The notes under the pieces are model-generated. The model ran no database searches and was not told the DNA's origin. It saw nothing but the letters and a program-made list of their open reading frames with translations. From Candidatus Omnitrophota bacterium (GTDB taxonomy: Bacteria > Ratteibacteria > UBA8468 > B48-G9 > JAFGKM01), in NCBI GenBank assembly GCA_023819375.1, contig JAMWDI010000005.1, positions 62,001-126,000 on the forward strand: a stretch of 64,000 bases of DNA, in the 5' to 3' direction. This document shows positions 40,573 through 50,212 of the stretch, piece after piece (within the stretch, counting starts at the first letter, position 1; the number at the start of each line of letters is the position of its first letter). Both the position numbers and the translations under genes were made by a program.

Positions 40573-41631
40573 TTACTGAATAATTTTAGAAAATTCACTA
40601 ATATAGGATTTATCTCCAATAGCAGAATTTAAAATTTCACAATTATTTTTAATCAAAACTGAATTTCCAATTACAGAATTTTTAATTAAACAATTATCCT
40701 CAATTATTACATTTTCAAAAATTATAGAATTTTCTAAGAGGCAGTTTTTACCAATATAAGTATTTTTCCCAACAATAACTTTCCCTTTAAAATTTGTATT
40801 TTCATCAATAAAAACATCTTCATCAAGAATCAATTTTTCCTCAACAAAAACATTTTCTTTAATAAAACTATTTAGTTTTTTTTCAATTTTTTCTTCACTT
40901 TTTCTATAGATCAATTCAATTTTCCCATCAATCAAATCAAAATTGGCTTTTTTAAACTTTTCAATTGTCCCTACATCAAGCCAGTAGCCATAATGAACAT
41001 ATCCATACATTTCCCTTCCTTTTTCTAAAAGTAAAGGAAATGTCTCCTTTTCAACAGAAACCTCTATACCTTTTGGAATTTCCTCTAAAACCTCTGGTTG
41101 GAATATATAAACTCCTGCATTTATTGTATCTGTTATTATTTCTTCTGGTTTCGGTTTTTCAATAAATTTCTTTATTCTCATTTCATCATCTGTAACTATT
41201 AACCCATAAGAGGATGGATCATTAACCTTTACCATTCCAATAGTGACATAGGCATTTTTTTCTTTATGGAAATTCATTATTTTTTCAAGATTAAAATTTG
41301 CAAGTATATCACCATTAAAAACAAAAAACGGCTCATTTCCTTTTAAAAATTTTTCTGCATTTTTTATTCCACCTGCGGTTCCAAGAGGTGTTTTTTCATA
41401 AGAAAGATAAAGTTTTAAACCCATTTTTTTACCAATATTCATGATCTTTTTAAATTCTTCTCCTTTATATCCAATCCCAAGAATAACTTCTTTAACTCCA
41501 TAAATTCTTAATAATTCAAGTTGATAAGTAATAAAAGGGATATTCAAAATTGGCAAAAGTGCTTTAGGAGTGGTAATTGTAAAAGGTCTCAATCTCGTTC
41601 CAAAACCCCCTAACAACAAAAGAGCCTTCAT
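40573..41631 (-). CDS. Sugar-1-phosphate nucleotidyltransferase (GDP-mannose pyrophosphorylase-like)
   Basis: 352 aa. The N-terminal Rossmann-like nucleotidyltransferase domain has the LGGFGTRLRPFTITTPKALLPI signature, FNGDIL and KFIEKPKPE; the C-terminal left-handed beta-helix has hexapeptide-like repeats (VIVGKNTYIGKNCLLENSII...). This fits enzymes making GDP-mannose, though ADP- or UDP-sugar relatives look similar. AAGGAG precedes ATG 41631, and a TTGCAG/TATAAT promoter lies upstream. It heads the minus-strand operon with the glycosyltransferase fusion. Confidence 0.88.
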   Translation of the reverse strand: MKALLLLGGFGTRLRPFTITTPKALLPILNIPFITYQLELLRIYGVKEVILGIGYKGEEFKKIMNIGKKMGLKLYLSYEKTPLGTAGGIKNAEKFLKGNEPFFVFNGDILANFNLEKIMNFHKEKNAYVTIGMVKVNDPSSYGLIVTDDEMRIKKFIEKPKPEEIITDTINAGVYIFQPEVLEEIPKGIEVSVEKETFPLLLEKGREMYGYVHYGYWLDVGTIEKFKKANFDLIDGKIELIYRKSEEKIEKKLNSFIKENVFVEEKLILDEDVFIDENTNFKGKVIVGKNTYIGKNCLLENSIIFENVIIEDNCLIKNSVIGNSVLIKNNCEILNSAIGDKSYISEFSKIIQ

Positions 41632-41655
41632 TTTTATCTCCTTTTAAACAATATT

Positions 41656-41684
41656 ATTATACCTTCTAAACTCCTTCACTGCAA
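41656..41684 (-). promoter_or_regulatory. Promoter for the pyrophosphorylase-glycosyltransferase operon
   Basis: On the minus strand, TTGCAG (41684-41679), a 17-bp spacer, TATAAT (41661-41656). The leader of about 18 nt contains AAGGAG. Confidence 0.7.
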
Positions 41685-41754
41685 AATACTTTTTAAGATT
41701 TTTATTTAAATGTTTTTCAGTAAAAAAATTTCAATATGTTATAATTTAAAATTG

Positions 41755-43653
41755 ATGAAAGATAAAAGGATTTATCTTTTAGGTTTTATAAGTTTTTTTG
41801 TTTATTTAAATTCAGTTTTCAATCCTTTTATCTGGGATGATTTTTTCCTCATAGTAAATAACCCTTATATAAAAAGTTTTAAAAATTTCAGATTTTATTT
41901 TACAACAGATTTATTTAGAGGGGGTTCATCAAATTTTTACAGACCATTTCAAACAATTATTTATGCTTTAATTTACAAAATTTTCGGGCTAAACCCAGTT
42001 CCATATCATCTGCTTAATATCTTTTTACATATAGGTTGTTCAATCTTATTTTTCCTTCTACTTAAAGAAATTTATGGAGAAAGAATTGCCTTCCTTTCTT
42101 CATTACTCTGGGCAATACATCCAATAAATACAGAAGCAGTGACATATATCTCAGGAACGGCAGATCCTTTGTTTTTATTTTTTGGCTTAATTTCAATCTT
42201 ATTTTTTATTAGAAAGAAACGATTATTGTCTTACTTGTTTTTTGTTTTTTCACTTCTATCAAAAGAAATGGCTCTTATTATTCCTTTCTGTCTTTTATTT
42301 TATCTGTGGGCTAAAAATGAAAAAATAAAGAAAGACATTATACCACTTTTTTTGATTTCAATTATTTATGGAATTTTAAGATATACAATTTTAAAATTCT
42401 GTGAAACACCTATGGCGCCATTTGAATTTAGATTTTATACATCCTTTAAAAGTTTCATATATTATCTTTATCTTCTAATCTTTCCCAAAGTTTTAAGTAT
42501 GGCTCGTGCCTATCCTTACTTAACTTCTCCAGTAAATTTATGGTTTATTTCAGGTCTATTCTTTTTCTTATTTTCAATCTATCTTCTTTTAAAATTTAAA
42601 AACAAAAAAAATTTAATATTTCCTTATATATTATTCCTTATAAATTTTTTTTCTATTTCAGGTCTTTTTGTATATATAAACGCAACTCTCTCTGAACATT
42701 TCATTTATCCCTGCAGTATTGGCATTTTATTCTATTTCATTTTTTTAATTGAAAAAATGAAAATAAAAAAATTAAAAACAACTCTTTTTATTATTATTTT
42801 TTCTTTATATGGACTAAGAACAATTTTTAGGAATTATGACTGGAAGGATCCAATTAAATTTTATGAAAAAGCAATCAGTCAGGGATTTAAACATAAAAAA
42901 ATATACTATAATCTGGCTGCTACATATTTAAGTATGGGAGATTATAAAAAAGCACTTGAAATTTTTAAAATTGCAGAACCCCTCTACAAAAATAAAAAAG
43001 TTGTCTATCAAGGTATAGCAAATTCCTATTATAAATTAGGAAATTTTAAGGAAGCAGAAAATTATTATAAAAAAGTTCTTGAAATAGAACCCTTTGATCC
43101 AATTGCCCTTACTTCTCTTGCAACAATATATTTTAATAAGAAAATTAAACCTATTGATGAAATTAAAGAAATTTTAAAATTATGTATTCAAAAAAATCCT
43201 GCTTATAGAGAAGCCTATAACTTGCTCGGGAGAATTTTTTATGAAGAAAAAAATTATATTGAAAGTATAAAATATTTTAAGATCTCAATTTCTATAAATC
43301 CTGATGATGATATACCTTATCTATTTTTGGGTTTCTGCTATTTCAATTTGGGAGATAAATTAAAAAGTGAATTTTACTTAAAAAAGGCATACAAACTAAA
43401 TCCAAATAAAATTGAAAATATTTTAAATCTTGCAATTTTCTATAAAAATATAGGATTATTTAAAGAGAGTATAAAATACTATGAAGAAGCAATTAAAAAA
43501 GGAAGGACAGATTTGGATACTTTAAATGATCTTGCTTTATGTTATGCATTACTTGGAGAAAAAGAAAAGGCAAAAACCTTATGGAAGGAAATCTTAAAAA
43601 ATAATCCTGGTTATAAACCAGCAATTTTAAATTTGAAAGCAATTGAAAAATAA
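41755..43653 (+). CDS. Multispanning membrane protein with C-terminal TPRs (TMTC/GT39-like)
   Basis: 632 aa. About ten hydrophobic helices in residues 1-380, with an early FNPFIWDDFFLIVNNPYI loop (acidic pair typical of GT-C glycosyltransferases), then at least seven TPR units (about 395-630; repeats such as NLAATYLSMGDYKKALEIF). This resembles TMTC-type O-mannosyltransferases and bacterial relatives. An upstream in-frame start at 41710 would span the promoter; ATG 41755 lies 9 nt after TATAAT (41740-41745), so the mRNA is likely leaderless. Acceptor unknown. Confidence 0.8.
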   Translation: MKDKRIYLLGFISFFVYLNSVFNPFIWDDFFLIVNNPYIKSFKNFRFYFTTDLFRGGSSNFYRPFQTIIYALIYKIFGLNPVPYHLLNIFLHIGCSILFFLLLKEIYGERIAFLSSLLWAIHPINTEAVTYISGTADPLFLFFGLISILFFIRKKRLLSYLFFVFSLLSKEMALIIPFCLLFYLWAKNEKIKKDIIPLFLISIIYGILRYTILKFCETPMAPFEFRFYTSFKSFIYYLYLLIFPKVLSMARAYPYLTSPVNLWFISGLFFFLFSIYLLLKFKNKKNLIFPYILFLINFFSISGLFVYINATLSEHFIYPCSIGILFYFIFLIEKMKIKKLKTTLFIIIFSLYGLRTIFRNYDWKDPIKFYEKAISQGFKHKKIYYNLAATYLSMGDYKKALEIFKIAEPLYKNKKVVYQGIANSYYKLGNFKEAENYYKKVLEIEPFDPIALTSLATIYFNKKIKPIDEIKEILKLCIQKNPAYREAYNLLGRIFYEEKNYIESIKYFKISISINPDDDIPYLFLGFCYFNLGDKLKSEFYLKKAYKLNPNKIENILNLAIFYKNIGLFKESIKYYEEAIKKGRTDLDTLNDLALCYALLGEKEKAKTLWKEILKNNPGYKPAILNLKAIEK

Positions 43654-43658
43654 AATTT

Positions 43659-45956
43659 TTAAATATTTTCTGTTTTAAAAAGACCTAAAATTGCCTGCCC
43701 AAGAGATATCCCCCCATCATTTGCTGGAACTTTTCTGTGAATTAGAACTTCAAATTTTTCTTTTTCTAAAATATTTGTTAATTTACTAAGTAAGAAGGTA
43801 TTTTGAAAAACTCCTCCAGAAAGAACAACTTTATTTATTTCTCTTTCCTTTCTTAAAATTTTACAAATGTTTTTAACCATATCTACAATTGTTATATGAA
43901 ATCTATAAGAAATTTTTCCAACTTCAGTTTTTCTCTCAATATCTGAAACTATTTCTTTTATTGTTTTTTCAGGATCAATAATGTATACACTATTTTCTTT
44001 TTTTATTTCATAATCATAGGGAATCCTTTCACAATTTTCTATTCTCATTTCAAGTTCAATACCACCCTGGCCCTCATAACTTATTTTATCCTTTAAACAT
44101 AAGATTGAACTGACCGCATCAAAAAGTCGTCCCATACTTGAATTTAAAAGGCAATTTATATTCTTATCAACCATTTTTTTTATAATCTTCCATTTATCTT
44201 TATCTATTTTTTTTACAAAATCAATATCCAAATTTAAAAATTCATCCCCAAATATTACATATAAGTAAACAGCCCCAATTCTCCAGATTTCTTTAATGGA
44301 CACTTCACCACCTGCAAGTGGAAAATATCTTAAATGCCCTACCCTTTCAAAGTTTTTATAATCACAAATTAAAATTTCTCCACCCCAAATATTCCCATCT
44401 ACACCATAACCTGTTCCATCAAAAGCAATACCAATTACTTTTTCATTTTTACAAAAATTATCAGCCATACATGAGGCAATATGGCTATGATGGTGCTGAA
44501 CAGAAATATTTTTTATATTTGAAAAAATTTCTTTTGCAATTTTTGAAGAAAAATAATTTGGATGCATATCACAGACAATTATTTCTGGTTCAAATTTTAA
44601 TATTCTTTTAAAAAGTTCTATTGACTTTTTATAACTTTCAATTGATAAATAATTTTCAAGATCTCCTATGTGCTGACTTAAAAAAACTTTATTTTCCTTA
44701 GCAAAAGCAAATGTATTCTTTAAATCAGAACCTGCCGAAAAAATATTTTTCTTAAAATAATACGGAATTAATACAGGAGATGGAACAAAACCTCTTGATC
44801 TACGGATGAAATAAATTTCTTTATTGAAAACTCTTACCACTGAATCATCACAGTTTACATATATCTTTCTATTGTGTGTCAAAAAGAAATCACATATATT
44901 TTTTAACATTTTAAACGCAACTTCATCTTCATATATAATTGGTTCTTCTGTTAAATTCCCGCTTGTCATAATCAGAATATTAATATTTTTGTTGCATTTA
45001 AAAATAAGATGATGAATAGGAGTATATGGCAAGAAAAAACCAAGATATTTATTATTTGGAGCAATCTCTTCTGGCAAAAAATTACCCTTTTTCCTTAAAA
45101 GAAGAATTGGGGCTTGCCAAGATTTCAAAATTTTCTCTTCTATCTCACTAATATAACAATATTTTTTTATAGTTTCTACATTTCTTGCCATTAAAGCAAA
45201 TGGTTTTTCATACCTTTTTTTTCTTTCCCTTAAAATTTTTATAGTTTTTTCATTTTCAGCATCACAGGCAAGGTGATATCCTCCTATCCCTTTTATCCCG
45301 ATAATCTTGCCTTCCTTCAACAATTCAGATGCTTCTTTAATTGCATCTTTCCCTTCACATATATACTTTCCCTTGTTATCAAATAGTTTTAAGACTGGAC
45401 CACAAATAAAACAACAATTGGGTTGAGCATGAAATCTTCTTGAAAAAGGATCTTCATATTCCTTTTTACATTCTTCACACATTTTAAATTCATTCATGGT
45501 TGTATTTTCTCTATCATAAGGAATATTTTTTATAATTGTGAATCTCGGCCCACAATTTGTGCAGTTTATAAATGGGAAAAAATATCTCCTATCTTTTTTG
45601 TTAAATAATTCCTTAATACAGTCCTTACATGTAGCAATATCAGGAGATATTTCAACTTCTATTTCTCTATCTGGTATACTTTTTATTATTTCAAAATTTT
45701 TATATCCTTTAATATGATCAAGTTTTTCAATTTTTATTTCTTTAATTTCTGCTCTTGGTGGTGGAGAATTTTTAAGTTTTTCTATGAATTTTTCTATATT
45801 TTCAATTTTCCCTTCCACATCTATTAAAACTCCTTTTCCTGTATTACAAACAAAACCATTAATATTTAAATTTTTTGCATACTTATATATTGTTGGCCTA
45901 AAACCTACACCCTGAACTCTTCCTTTTACAAATATTCTGTATCTTAAAATTTTCAT
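43659..45956 (-). CDS. hypF: [NiFe] hydrogenase maturation carbamoyltransferase HypF
   Basis: 765 aa protein that converts carbamoyl phosphate to a carbamoyl-AMP used by HypE to make the cyanide ligands of [NiFe] sites. Domains in order: acylphosphatase (about 1-90, VKGRVQGVGFRP), four CxxC zinc pairs (about 105-185), YrdC-like (about 200-380) and Kae1-like carbamoyltransferase (about 390-760, VQHHHSHIASCMADN). An in-frame start at 46001 lies inside lepB; ATG 45956 begins the conserved domain. No other hyp genes are in the window. It supports the [NiFe] hydrogenase at 59-64 kb. Confidence 0.95.
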   Translation of the reverse strand: MKILRYRIFVKGRVQGVGFRPTIYKYAKNLNINGFVCNTGKGVLIDVEGKIENIEKFIEKLKNSPPPRAEIKEIKIEKLDHIKGYKNFEIIKSIPDREIEVEISPDIATCKDCIKELFNKKDRRYFFPFINCTNCGPRFTIIKNIPYDRENTTMNEFKMCEECKKEYEDPFSRRFHAQPNCCFICGPVLKLFDNKGKYICEGKDAIKEASELLKEGKIIGIKGIGGYHLACDAENEKTIKILRERKKRYEKPFALMARNVETIKKYCYISEIEEKILKSWQAPILLLRKKGNFLPEEIAPNNKYLGFFLPYTPIHHLIFKCNKNINILIMTSGNLTEEPIIYEDEVAFKMLKNICDFFLTHNRKIYVNCDDSVVRVFNKEIYFIRRSRGFVPSPVLIPYYFKKNIFSAGSDLKNTFAFAKENKVFLSQHIGDLENYLSIESYKKSIELFKRILKFEPEIIVCDMHPNYFSSKIAKEIFSNIKNISVQHHHSHIASCMADNFCKNEKVIGIAFDGTGYGVDGNIWGGEILICDYKNFERVGHLRYFPLAGGEVSIKEIWRIGAVYLYVIFGDEFLNLDIDFVKKIDKDKWKIIKKMVDKNINCLLNSSMGRLFDAVSSILCLKDKISYEGQGGIELEMRIENCERIPYDYEIKKENSVYIIDPEKTIKEIVSDIERKTEVGKISYRFHITIVDMVKNICKILRKEREINKVVLSGGVFQNTFLLSKLTNILEKEKFEVLIHRKVPANDGGISLGQAILGLFKTENI

Positions 45957-45961
45957 AAGAT

Positions 45962-46450
45962 TTAAAAGAATTTTAACTTTTTCAGTGGATAATACCGACA
46001 AATTACTTTTCCAATTATAAGTTCACTCTTTACCGGTCCCCAAATACTACTGTCCTCACTTTCATTTCTGTTATCACCTAAAAGAAAATAAGAATTAGGC
46101 GGTATTTCAACTTCATCAAGCGAATAATTCGGTTTTTCTTTAATATATGGCTCTTCTATAGGAACACCATTAATGAAAACATATCCATTTTCAATTTTTA
46201 TCTTTTCCCCTGGTAATCCTACAACCCTTTTCACAAGTATTTCTTTTTTACCGCTTGGAGCATAAAGAACAACTATATCTTTTCTTTTTATTTCCTTCAC
46301 CCTTTCAGAAATTATTTTATCATCTATACTCAGCGTAGGTTCCATTGAAGAAGAAGTTATTTTATAAAATCTTATTTCTTTTACACCAAAAAAGTAACCA
46401 ATAAAGAAAACCAATATCAAAATGATTAAATTTTTGATTAACCTTATCAT
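45962..46450 (-). CDS. lepB: Signal peptidase I
   Basis: 162-aa membrane serine protease that cleaves Sec signal peptides. There is one N-terminal helix, then the catalytic Ser in TSSSMEPTL, the Lys in VKRVVGLPGEKI, and box E GDNRNESEDSSIWGPV. ATG 46453 and ATG 46450 are adjacent; the predicted transcription start favours 46450. hypF begins 5 nt after the stop, with no Shine-Dalgarno, so the two are probably translated from one mRNA. Confidence 0.93.
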   Translation of the reverse strand: MIRLIKNLIILILVFFIGYFFGVKEIRFYKITSSSMEPTLSIDDKIISERVKEIKRKDIVVLYAPSGKKEILVKRVVGLPGEKIKIENGYVFINGVPIEEPYIKEKPNYSLDEVEIPPNSYFLLGDNRNESEDSSIWGPVKSELIIGKVICRYYPLKKLKFF

Positions 46451-46456
46451 CATTTT

Positions 46457-46486
46457 ATTATAAATCTTGACACCTTATATGTTCAA
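46457..46486 (-). promoter_or_regulatory. Promoter for lepB-hypF, predicted leaderless
   Basis: On the minus strand, TTGAAC (46486-46481), an 18-bp spacer, TATAAT (46462-46457). The predicted start is at about 46450, the second of two tandem ATGs. It interlocks with the divergent dnaG promoter. Confidence 0.65.
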
Positions 46487-46496
46487 TAGGTATAAC
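46467..46496 (+). promoter_or_regulatory. Promoter for dnaG-rpoD
   Basis: TTGACA (46467-46472), 18-bp spacer, TATAAC (46491-46496). A leader of about 30 nt follows, containing GGAGGG (46518-46523). Its -35 box lies between the -10 and -35 boxes of the divergent lepB promoter. Confidence 0.7.
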
Positions 46497-46533
46497 TTAC
46501 TTAATTAATTTTGATTGGAGGGTTCTTTCATAA

Positions 46534-48270
46534 ATGGGTTCAGGTAATTTCACTACAAAGATAGAAGAAATCCTTGAAAAAGTTGATATAGTTGAGGTTG
46601 TGTCTGAATATGTAAAATTGAAAAAATGTGGAAAAAGTTACAAATCATTGTGCCCCTTTCATCCAGAAAAAACACCTTCCTTTTTTGTTCACCCTGAGAA
46701 ACAGATATTTCACTGTTTTGGATGCGGAATTGGAGGGAATGTTATAAAATTCCTTATGAATATTGAAAAAATCTCTTTTTATGAGGCATTAAAATTGCTG
46801 GCAAATAAAATTGGGATTGAGATTACTAAGCCAGACGACTTAAAAGAAAGTCCTGAAAGAAAAAGAATATTGAAAACAAATGAATATGTAGCAAATCTTT
46901 ATAATAAATTGCTTTTCTCAAATGTAGGGAAAAGAGCACTTGAATATTTATATAGCAGAAACTTAACAGAAGAAGATATTAATAGATTCTTACTTGGTTT
47001 TGCTCCTTCCAATAATTTCCTTTTAAAACATATTGAAGAAGAGGGTTTAAATAAAGAGGATTTTATTCTTGCTGCGTTAATAAATGAAGAAGGCAATGAA
47101 GATACATTTAAAAATAGGATTATTTTCCCCATTTTTAATATTAAAAATGAAATAATTGGCTTTGGGGGAAGAACAATTGAAGAAGATGTGATGCCTAAAT
47201 ATCTTAATATAAGAGAAAATTTTTTATTTAATAAAAGTGCTGTTTTATATGGTATAAATTGGGCAAAAGAAGGAATAAAAAATAAGGGATTTGTAATCTT
47301 AACAGAAGGATATTTTGATGTTTTAAAAATGTATATAAATGGTTTTATAAATTCTGTTGCACCTATGGGAACAGCGATTACTGACTTACATCTAAATATT
47401 CTTAAAAAATTAACTGAAAGAATATTACTTCTCTTTGATGGAGATGATGCAGGTATAAGAGGTTGCTTAAGAAACCTTGAAAATATATTAAAAAAAGGAT
47501 TTGAAACTAAAATTTGTATGTTACCTTCTGGTTTTGACCCTGATAAATTTCTTGATGAATATGGATCTTCTTCATTACAAAACTTTATGGAAAAAGCCCA
47601 GGATTTTGTTGATTTTTCTATTTCTATTAATTCCCAAATTTATAATCCTGAAAATCCAAAGGAAAAAGCAATCATTGTAAAAGAAACCATAAAACTAATT
47701 TCAAATATTCCTGATGAAATTGAAAAATATGAATATTTAAAGAAACTTTCAAGTAAAATGGATATAAAAATTGAAATTCTTGAAGAAACACTTAAAAAAA
47801 TAGCAGAAGAAAGTTTAATTGAAGAAGAAAAATATTTACCACCTTATGATTTTCAAACAAATGAAGAAAATCTTTTACTTGAAATTGCTTTGGAAGATGA
47901 AAAATATATGGAAAGACTTTTTGAATATAAAGGAAAACTAACAGAAAGGCTTGAAAAAATAATTCAAGCAGGTGAAAATCTAATGAGAAGAGGGTTAAAA
48001 ATAAATCCGTCCTTATTAATAAATGAATGTGAAGATGGAGAAATTTCTAATTTTATATCTTCTGTTGCAATAAAAGAAATTGAAATTTCAGATCACAAAA
48101 AAGAAAAAATTTTTAATGATTGTTTGAAAAAAATTAGAAGGAGAAGACTTTTAGAAGAAATAGAAAATTATAAGAAAAAAATGAACGAAAAAATAGAAAG
48201 AGGAGAAGATTATAAAGAAGAACTTGAAAAGATGCAAAAATTACTTTATCAATTGAAAAAGGAGGGATAA
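46534..48270 (+). CDS. dnaG: DNA primase
   Basis: Makes RNA primers for replication; 578 aa. The N-terminal CHC2 zinc site is C40, H43, C61, C64 (SLCPFHPEKTPSF...IFHCFGCG). The primase core and Toprim domain follow (VILTEGYFDVLKMY, LLLFDGDDAGIRG), then a C-terminal helical domain that would bind the helicase. It forms the classic dnaG-rpoD macromolecular-synthesis unit; rpsU is absent. The stop is 2 nt before rpoD. Confidence 0.96.
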   Translation: MGSGNFTTKIEEILEKVDIVEVVSEYVKLKKCGKSYKSLCPFHPEKTPSFFVHPEKQIFHCFGCGIGGNVIKFLMNIEKISFYEALKLLANKIGIEITKPDDLKESPERKRILKTNEYVANLYNKLLFSNVGKRALEYLYSRNLTEEDINRFLLGFAPSNNFLLKHIEEEGLNKEDFILAALINEEGNEDTFKNRIIFPIFNIKNEIIGFGGRTIEEDVMPKYLNIRENFLFNKSAVLYGINWAKEGIKNKGFVILTEGYFDVLKMYINGFINSVAPMGTAITDLHLNILKKLTERILLLFDGDDAGIRGCLRNLENILKKGFETKICMLPSGFDPDKFLDEYGSSSLQNFMEKAQDFVDFSISINSQIYNPENPKEKAIIVKETIKLISNIPDEIEKYEYLKKLSSKMDIKIEILEETLKKIAEESLIEEEKYLPPYDFQTNEENLLLEIALEDEKYMERLFEYKGKLTERLEKIIQAGENLMRRGLKINPSLLINECEDGEISNFISSVAIKEIEISDHKKEKIFNDCLKKIRRRRLLEEIENYKKKMNEKIERGEDYKEELEKMQKLLYQLKKEG

Positions 48271-48272
48271 AA

Positions 48273-49457
48273 ATGGGGCGAAAAAAGAAGAAAGTAGAAA
48301 ATATAAATATTGAGGAAAAAATTAATGAAATAGTAGAACTTGGTAAAAAGAAAAAATATCTTTCTTGGGATGATATAAATGAAATTTTACCTATGGAATT
48401 AACAGATGAAGAGGATATAAATGAACTTTTTGATGAACTTGAATATTATAATATAGATATACTTGACGAAGAGGAAGAAGATTTCTTTCCAGAAAAAGAG
48501 AAAAAAATAGATGTAGAAGAGGCAAGAAATCCATTAAGAGCATATTTAAAAGGTGTTGGGAACTTTAATCTTTTAACACATGAAGAAGAAATTGAAATAG
48601 CAAAAGGGATAGAAGAAACAAAGAAAAAACTGAATAAATTAAAGAAAATGCCAAATCCACCAAAAAAATTAATAGAAAAATATGAAGCCCAGTTGCAAAA
48701 AATTAGAGAAAAACTTATAAACTCAAATTTAAGACTTGTGATAAATATTGCCAAAAGATATAGTAATCCCAAACTCTCTATACTTGATTTAATACAGGAA
48801 GGAAATATTGGTCTTATGAAAGCAGTTGATAAATTTAAATACAGAACAGGCTTCAAGTTCAGTACATATGCAACGTGGTGGATAAGACAGGCAATAACAA
48901 GAGCAATAGCAGACCATTCTTCAACAATAAGAATTCCTGTCCATATGATAGAAAAAATAAATAAAGTAAAGAAAATTGAAGCAAAATATTCTCAACTTGG
49001 AGTTGAAAATGAACTTTCTGAAGAAGAAATTGCAAAAGAAATGAATCTTCCTGTTGAAAAAGTGAAAAACATAAAAAAGTCAATGAGACCTGAACCAATC
49101 TCAATAGATATGCCAATTGGAGATGAAGAAAGAGCCACAATAGGAGATCTTCTTGAAGATAAAGTTAATCAACAGCCATTATCATATACAAGACAATCTC
49201 TTTTAAGAGAAGAAATTGAAAAAGCCCTTTCTATACTTGATGAAAGAGAAGAACTTATAATAAGATTAAGATTTGGTCTCGATGACGAAGGATATCCAAG
49301 AACATTAGAAGAAGTTGGACAGATTTTCAATCTAACAAGAGAAAGAATAAGACAGATAGAGGCAAAAGCAATTCAAAAGTTGAGAAATTCTCCAAGAGGG
49401 AAAAGATTGAAAATATTTGTGGATGGCATTTTTAATTCAAAGCCCAGTTATAAATGA
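48273..49457 (+). CDS. rpoD: Primary sigma factor RpoD (sigma-70)
   Basis: Housekeeping sigma factor, 394 aa, short in the non-conserved region. Region 1.2 (ARNPLRAYLKGVGNFNLLTHEEEIEIAKGIE), region 2 (NLRLVINIAKRYSNPKLSILDLIQEGNIGLMKAVDKFKYRTGFKFSTYATWWIRQAITRAI), region 3 and region 4 (LEEVGQIFNLTRERIRQIEAKAIQKLR) are complete. Presence of canonical -35/-10 boxes through the window fits this factor. AAGGAGGG precedes the ATG. The stop overlaps the next gene as ATGA. Confidence 0.97.
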   Translation: MGRKKKKVENINIEEKINEIVELGKKKKYLSWDDINEILPMELTDEEDINELFDELEYYNIDILDEEEEDFFPEKEKKIDVEEARNPLRAYLKGVGNFNLLTHEEEIEIAKGIEETKKKLNKLKKMPNPPKKLIEKYEAQLQKIREKLINSNLRLVINIAKRYSNPKLSILDLIQEGNIGLMKAVDKFKYRTGFKFSTYATWWIRQAITRAIADHSSTIRIPVHMIEKINKVKKIEAKYSQLGVENELSEEEIAKEMNLPVEKVKNIKKSMRPEPISIDMPIGDEERATIGDLLEDKVNQQPLSYTRQSLLREEIEKALSILDEREELIIRLRFGLDDEGYPRTLEEVGQIFNLTRERIRQIEAKAIQKLRNSPRGKRLKIFVDGIFNSKPSYK

Positions 49458-50212
49458 ATTATATCAAATTTCTTGGTACAGCAGGCGCAAGATTTGTTAT
49501 GATTTCCCAATTAAGATATTCTGGTGGCATTTTTTTTTCAATAGATGGAATTTTTTTTATTGTTGATCCTGGTCCAGGAACTCTTGTAAGAGCGGTTCAA
49601 TCAAAACCCAAAATAGATTTGACAAAAATAGATGGAATTTTTCTTTCTCATAGACATATTGATCATTCCTGTGAAATAAATCTTATGATAGAAGTAATGA
49701 CTGATGGGGGATTTAAAAAGAAAGGAGTTGTATTTGCACCATCTGATTGTCTTTTTGAAGATCCTGTTATTTTACTTTATTGTAGAAATTTTCCTGAAAA
49801 ACTTGAAATAATTGAAGAGAAAAAGAAATATGAATTTAAAAATCTGGAACTGGGAATCCCAATAAAACATAGGCATGGTGTAGAAACTTATGGATTTAAA
49901 CTAAAAACTAAAGACAAAATAATTTCTTATATACCAGACACTGAATTTTTCCCAGATTTAATAGGTGCTTATAGTGGCAGCCATATTCTGATAATAAATA
50001 CAGTTCTATATGAAAAAAGAGAAAATATACAGCATCTTTGTCTATCTGAAGCAGAGGAAATTATAAGAAATATAAAACCAGAAAAAGCAATACTTACTCA
50101 TTTTGGAATGACTATGTTAAAAAATAAAATATGGGAGAAAAAAGAAGAAATAAGCAAAAGAGTTAATACAGAAGTGATAATAGCAAATGATGGAATGACC
50201 TTTGAATTTTAA
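49454..50212 (+). CDS. MBL-fold metallo-hydrolase
   Basis: 252 aa. Metallo-beta-lactamase fold with the metal motif LSHRHIDHS (HxHxDH), a further histidine in IPIKHRHGVETYG, the aspartate in YIPDTEFF and a C-terminal LTHFGMTML. Substrate not readable; relatives include RNase Z-like and phosphodiesterase-like enzymes. It is coupled to rpoD by ATGA overlap and converges with the URO-D gene, the stops overlapping by 4 nt. Confidence 0.85.
   Translation: MNYIKFLGTAGARFVMISQLRYSGGIFFSIDGIFFIVDPGPGTLVRAVQSKPKIDLTKIDGIFLSHRHIDHSCEINLMIEVMTDGGFKKKGVVFAPSDCLFEDPVILLYCRNFPEKLEIIEEKKKYEFKNLELGIPIKHRHGVETYGFKLKTKDKIISYIPDTEFFPDLIGAYSGSHILIINTVLYEKRENIQHLCLSEAEEIIRNIKPEKAILTHFGMTMLKNKIWEKKEEISKRVNTEVIIANDGMTFEF

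Noticed and set aside
41710-41754. Longer N-terminus for the TPR membrane protein
   Set aside because: It covers the TATAAT box and adds residues before a good hydrophobic start; ATG 41755 fits better.
45957-46001. Longer N-terminus for HypF
   Set aside because: It runs into lepB; the conserved acylphosphatase domain starts at ATG 45956.
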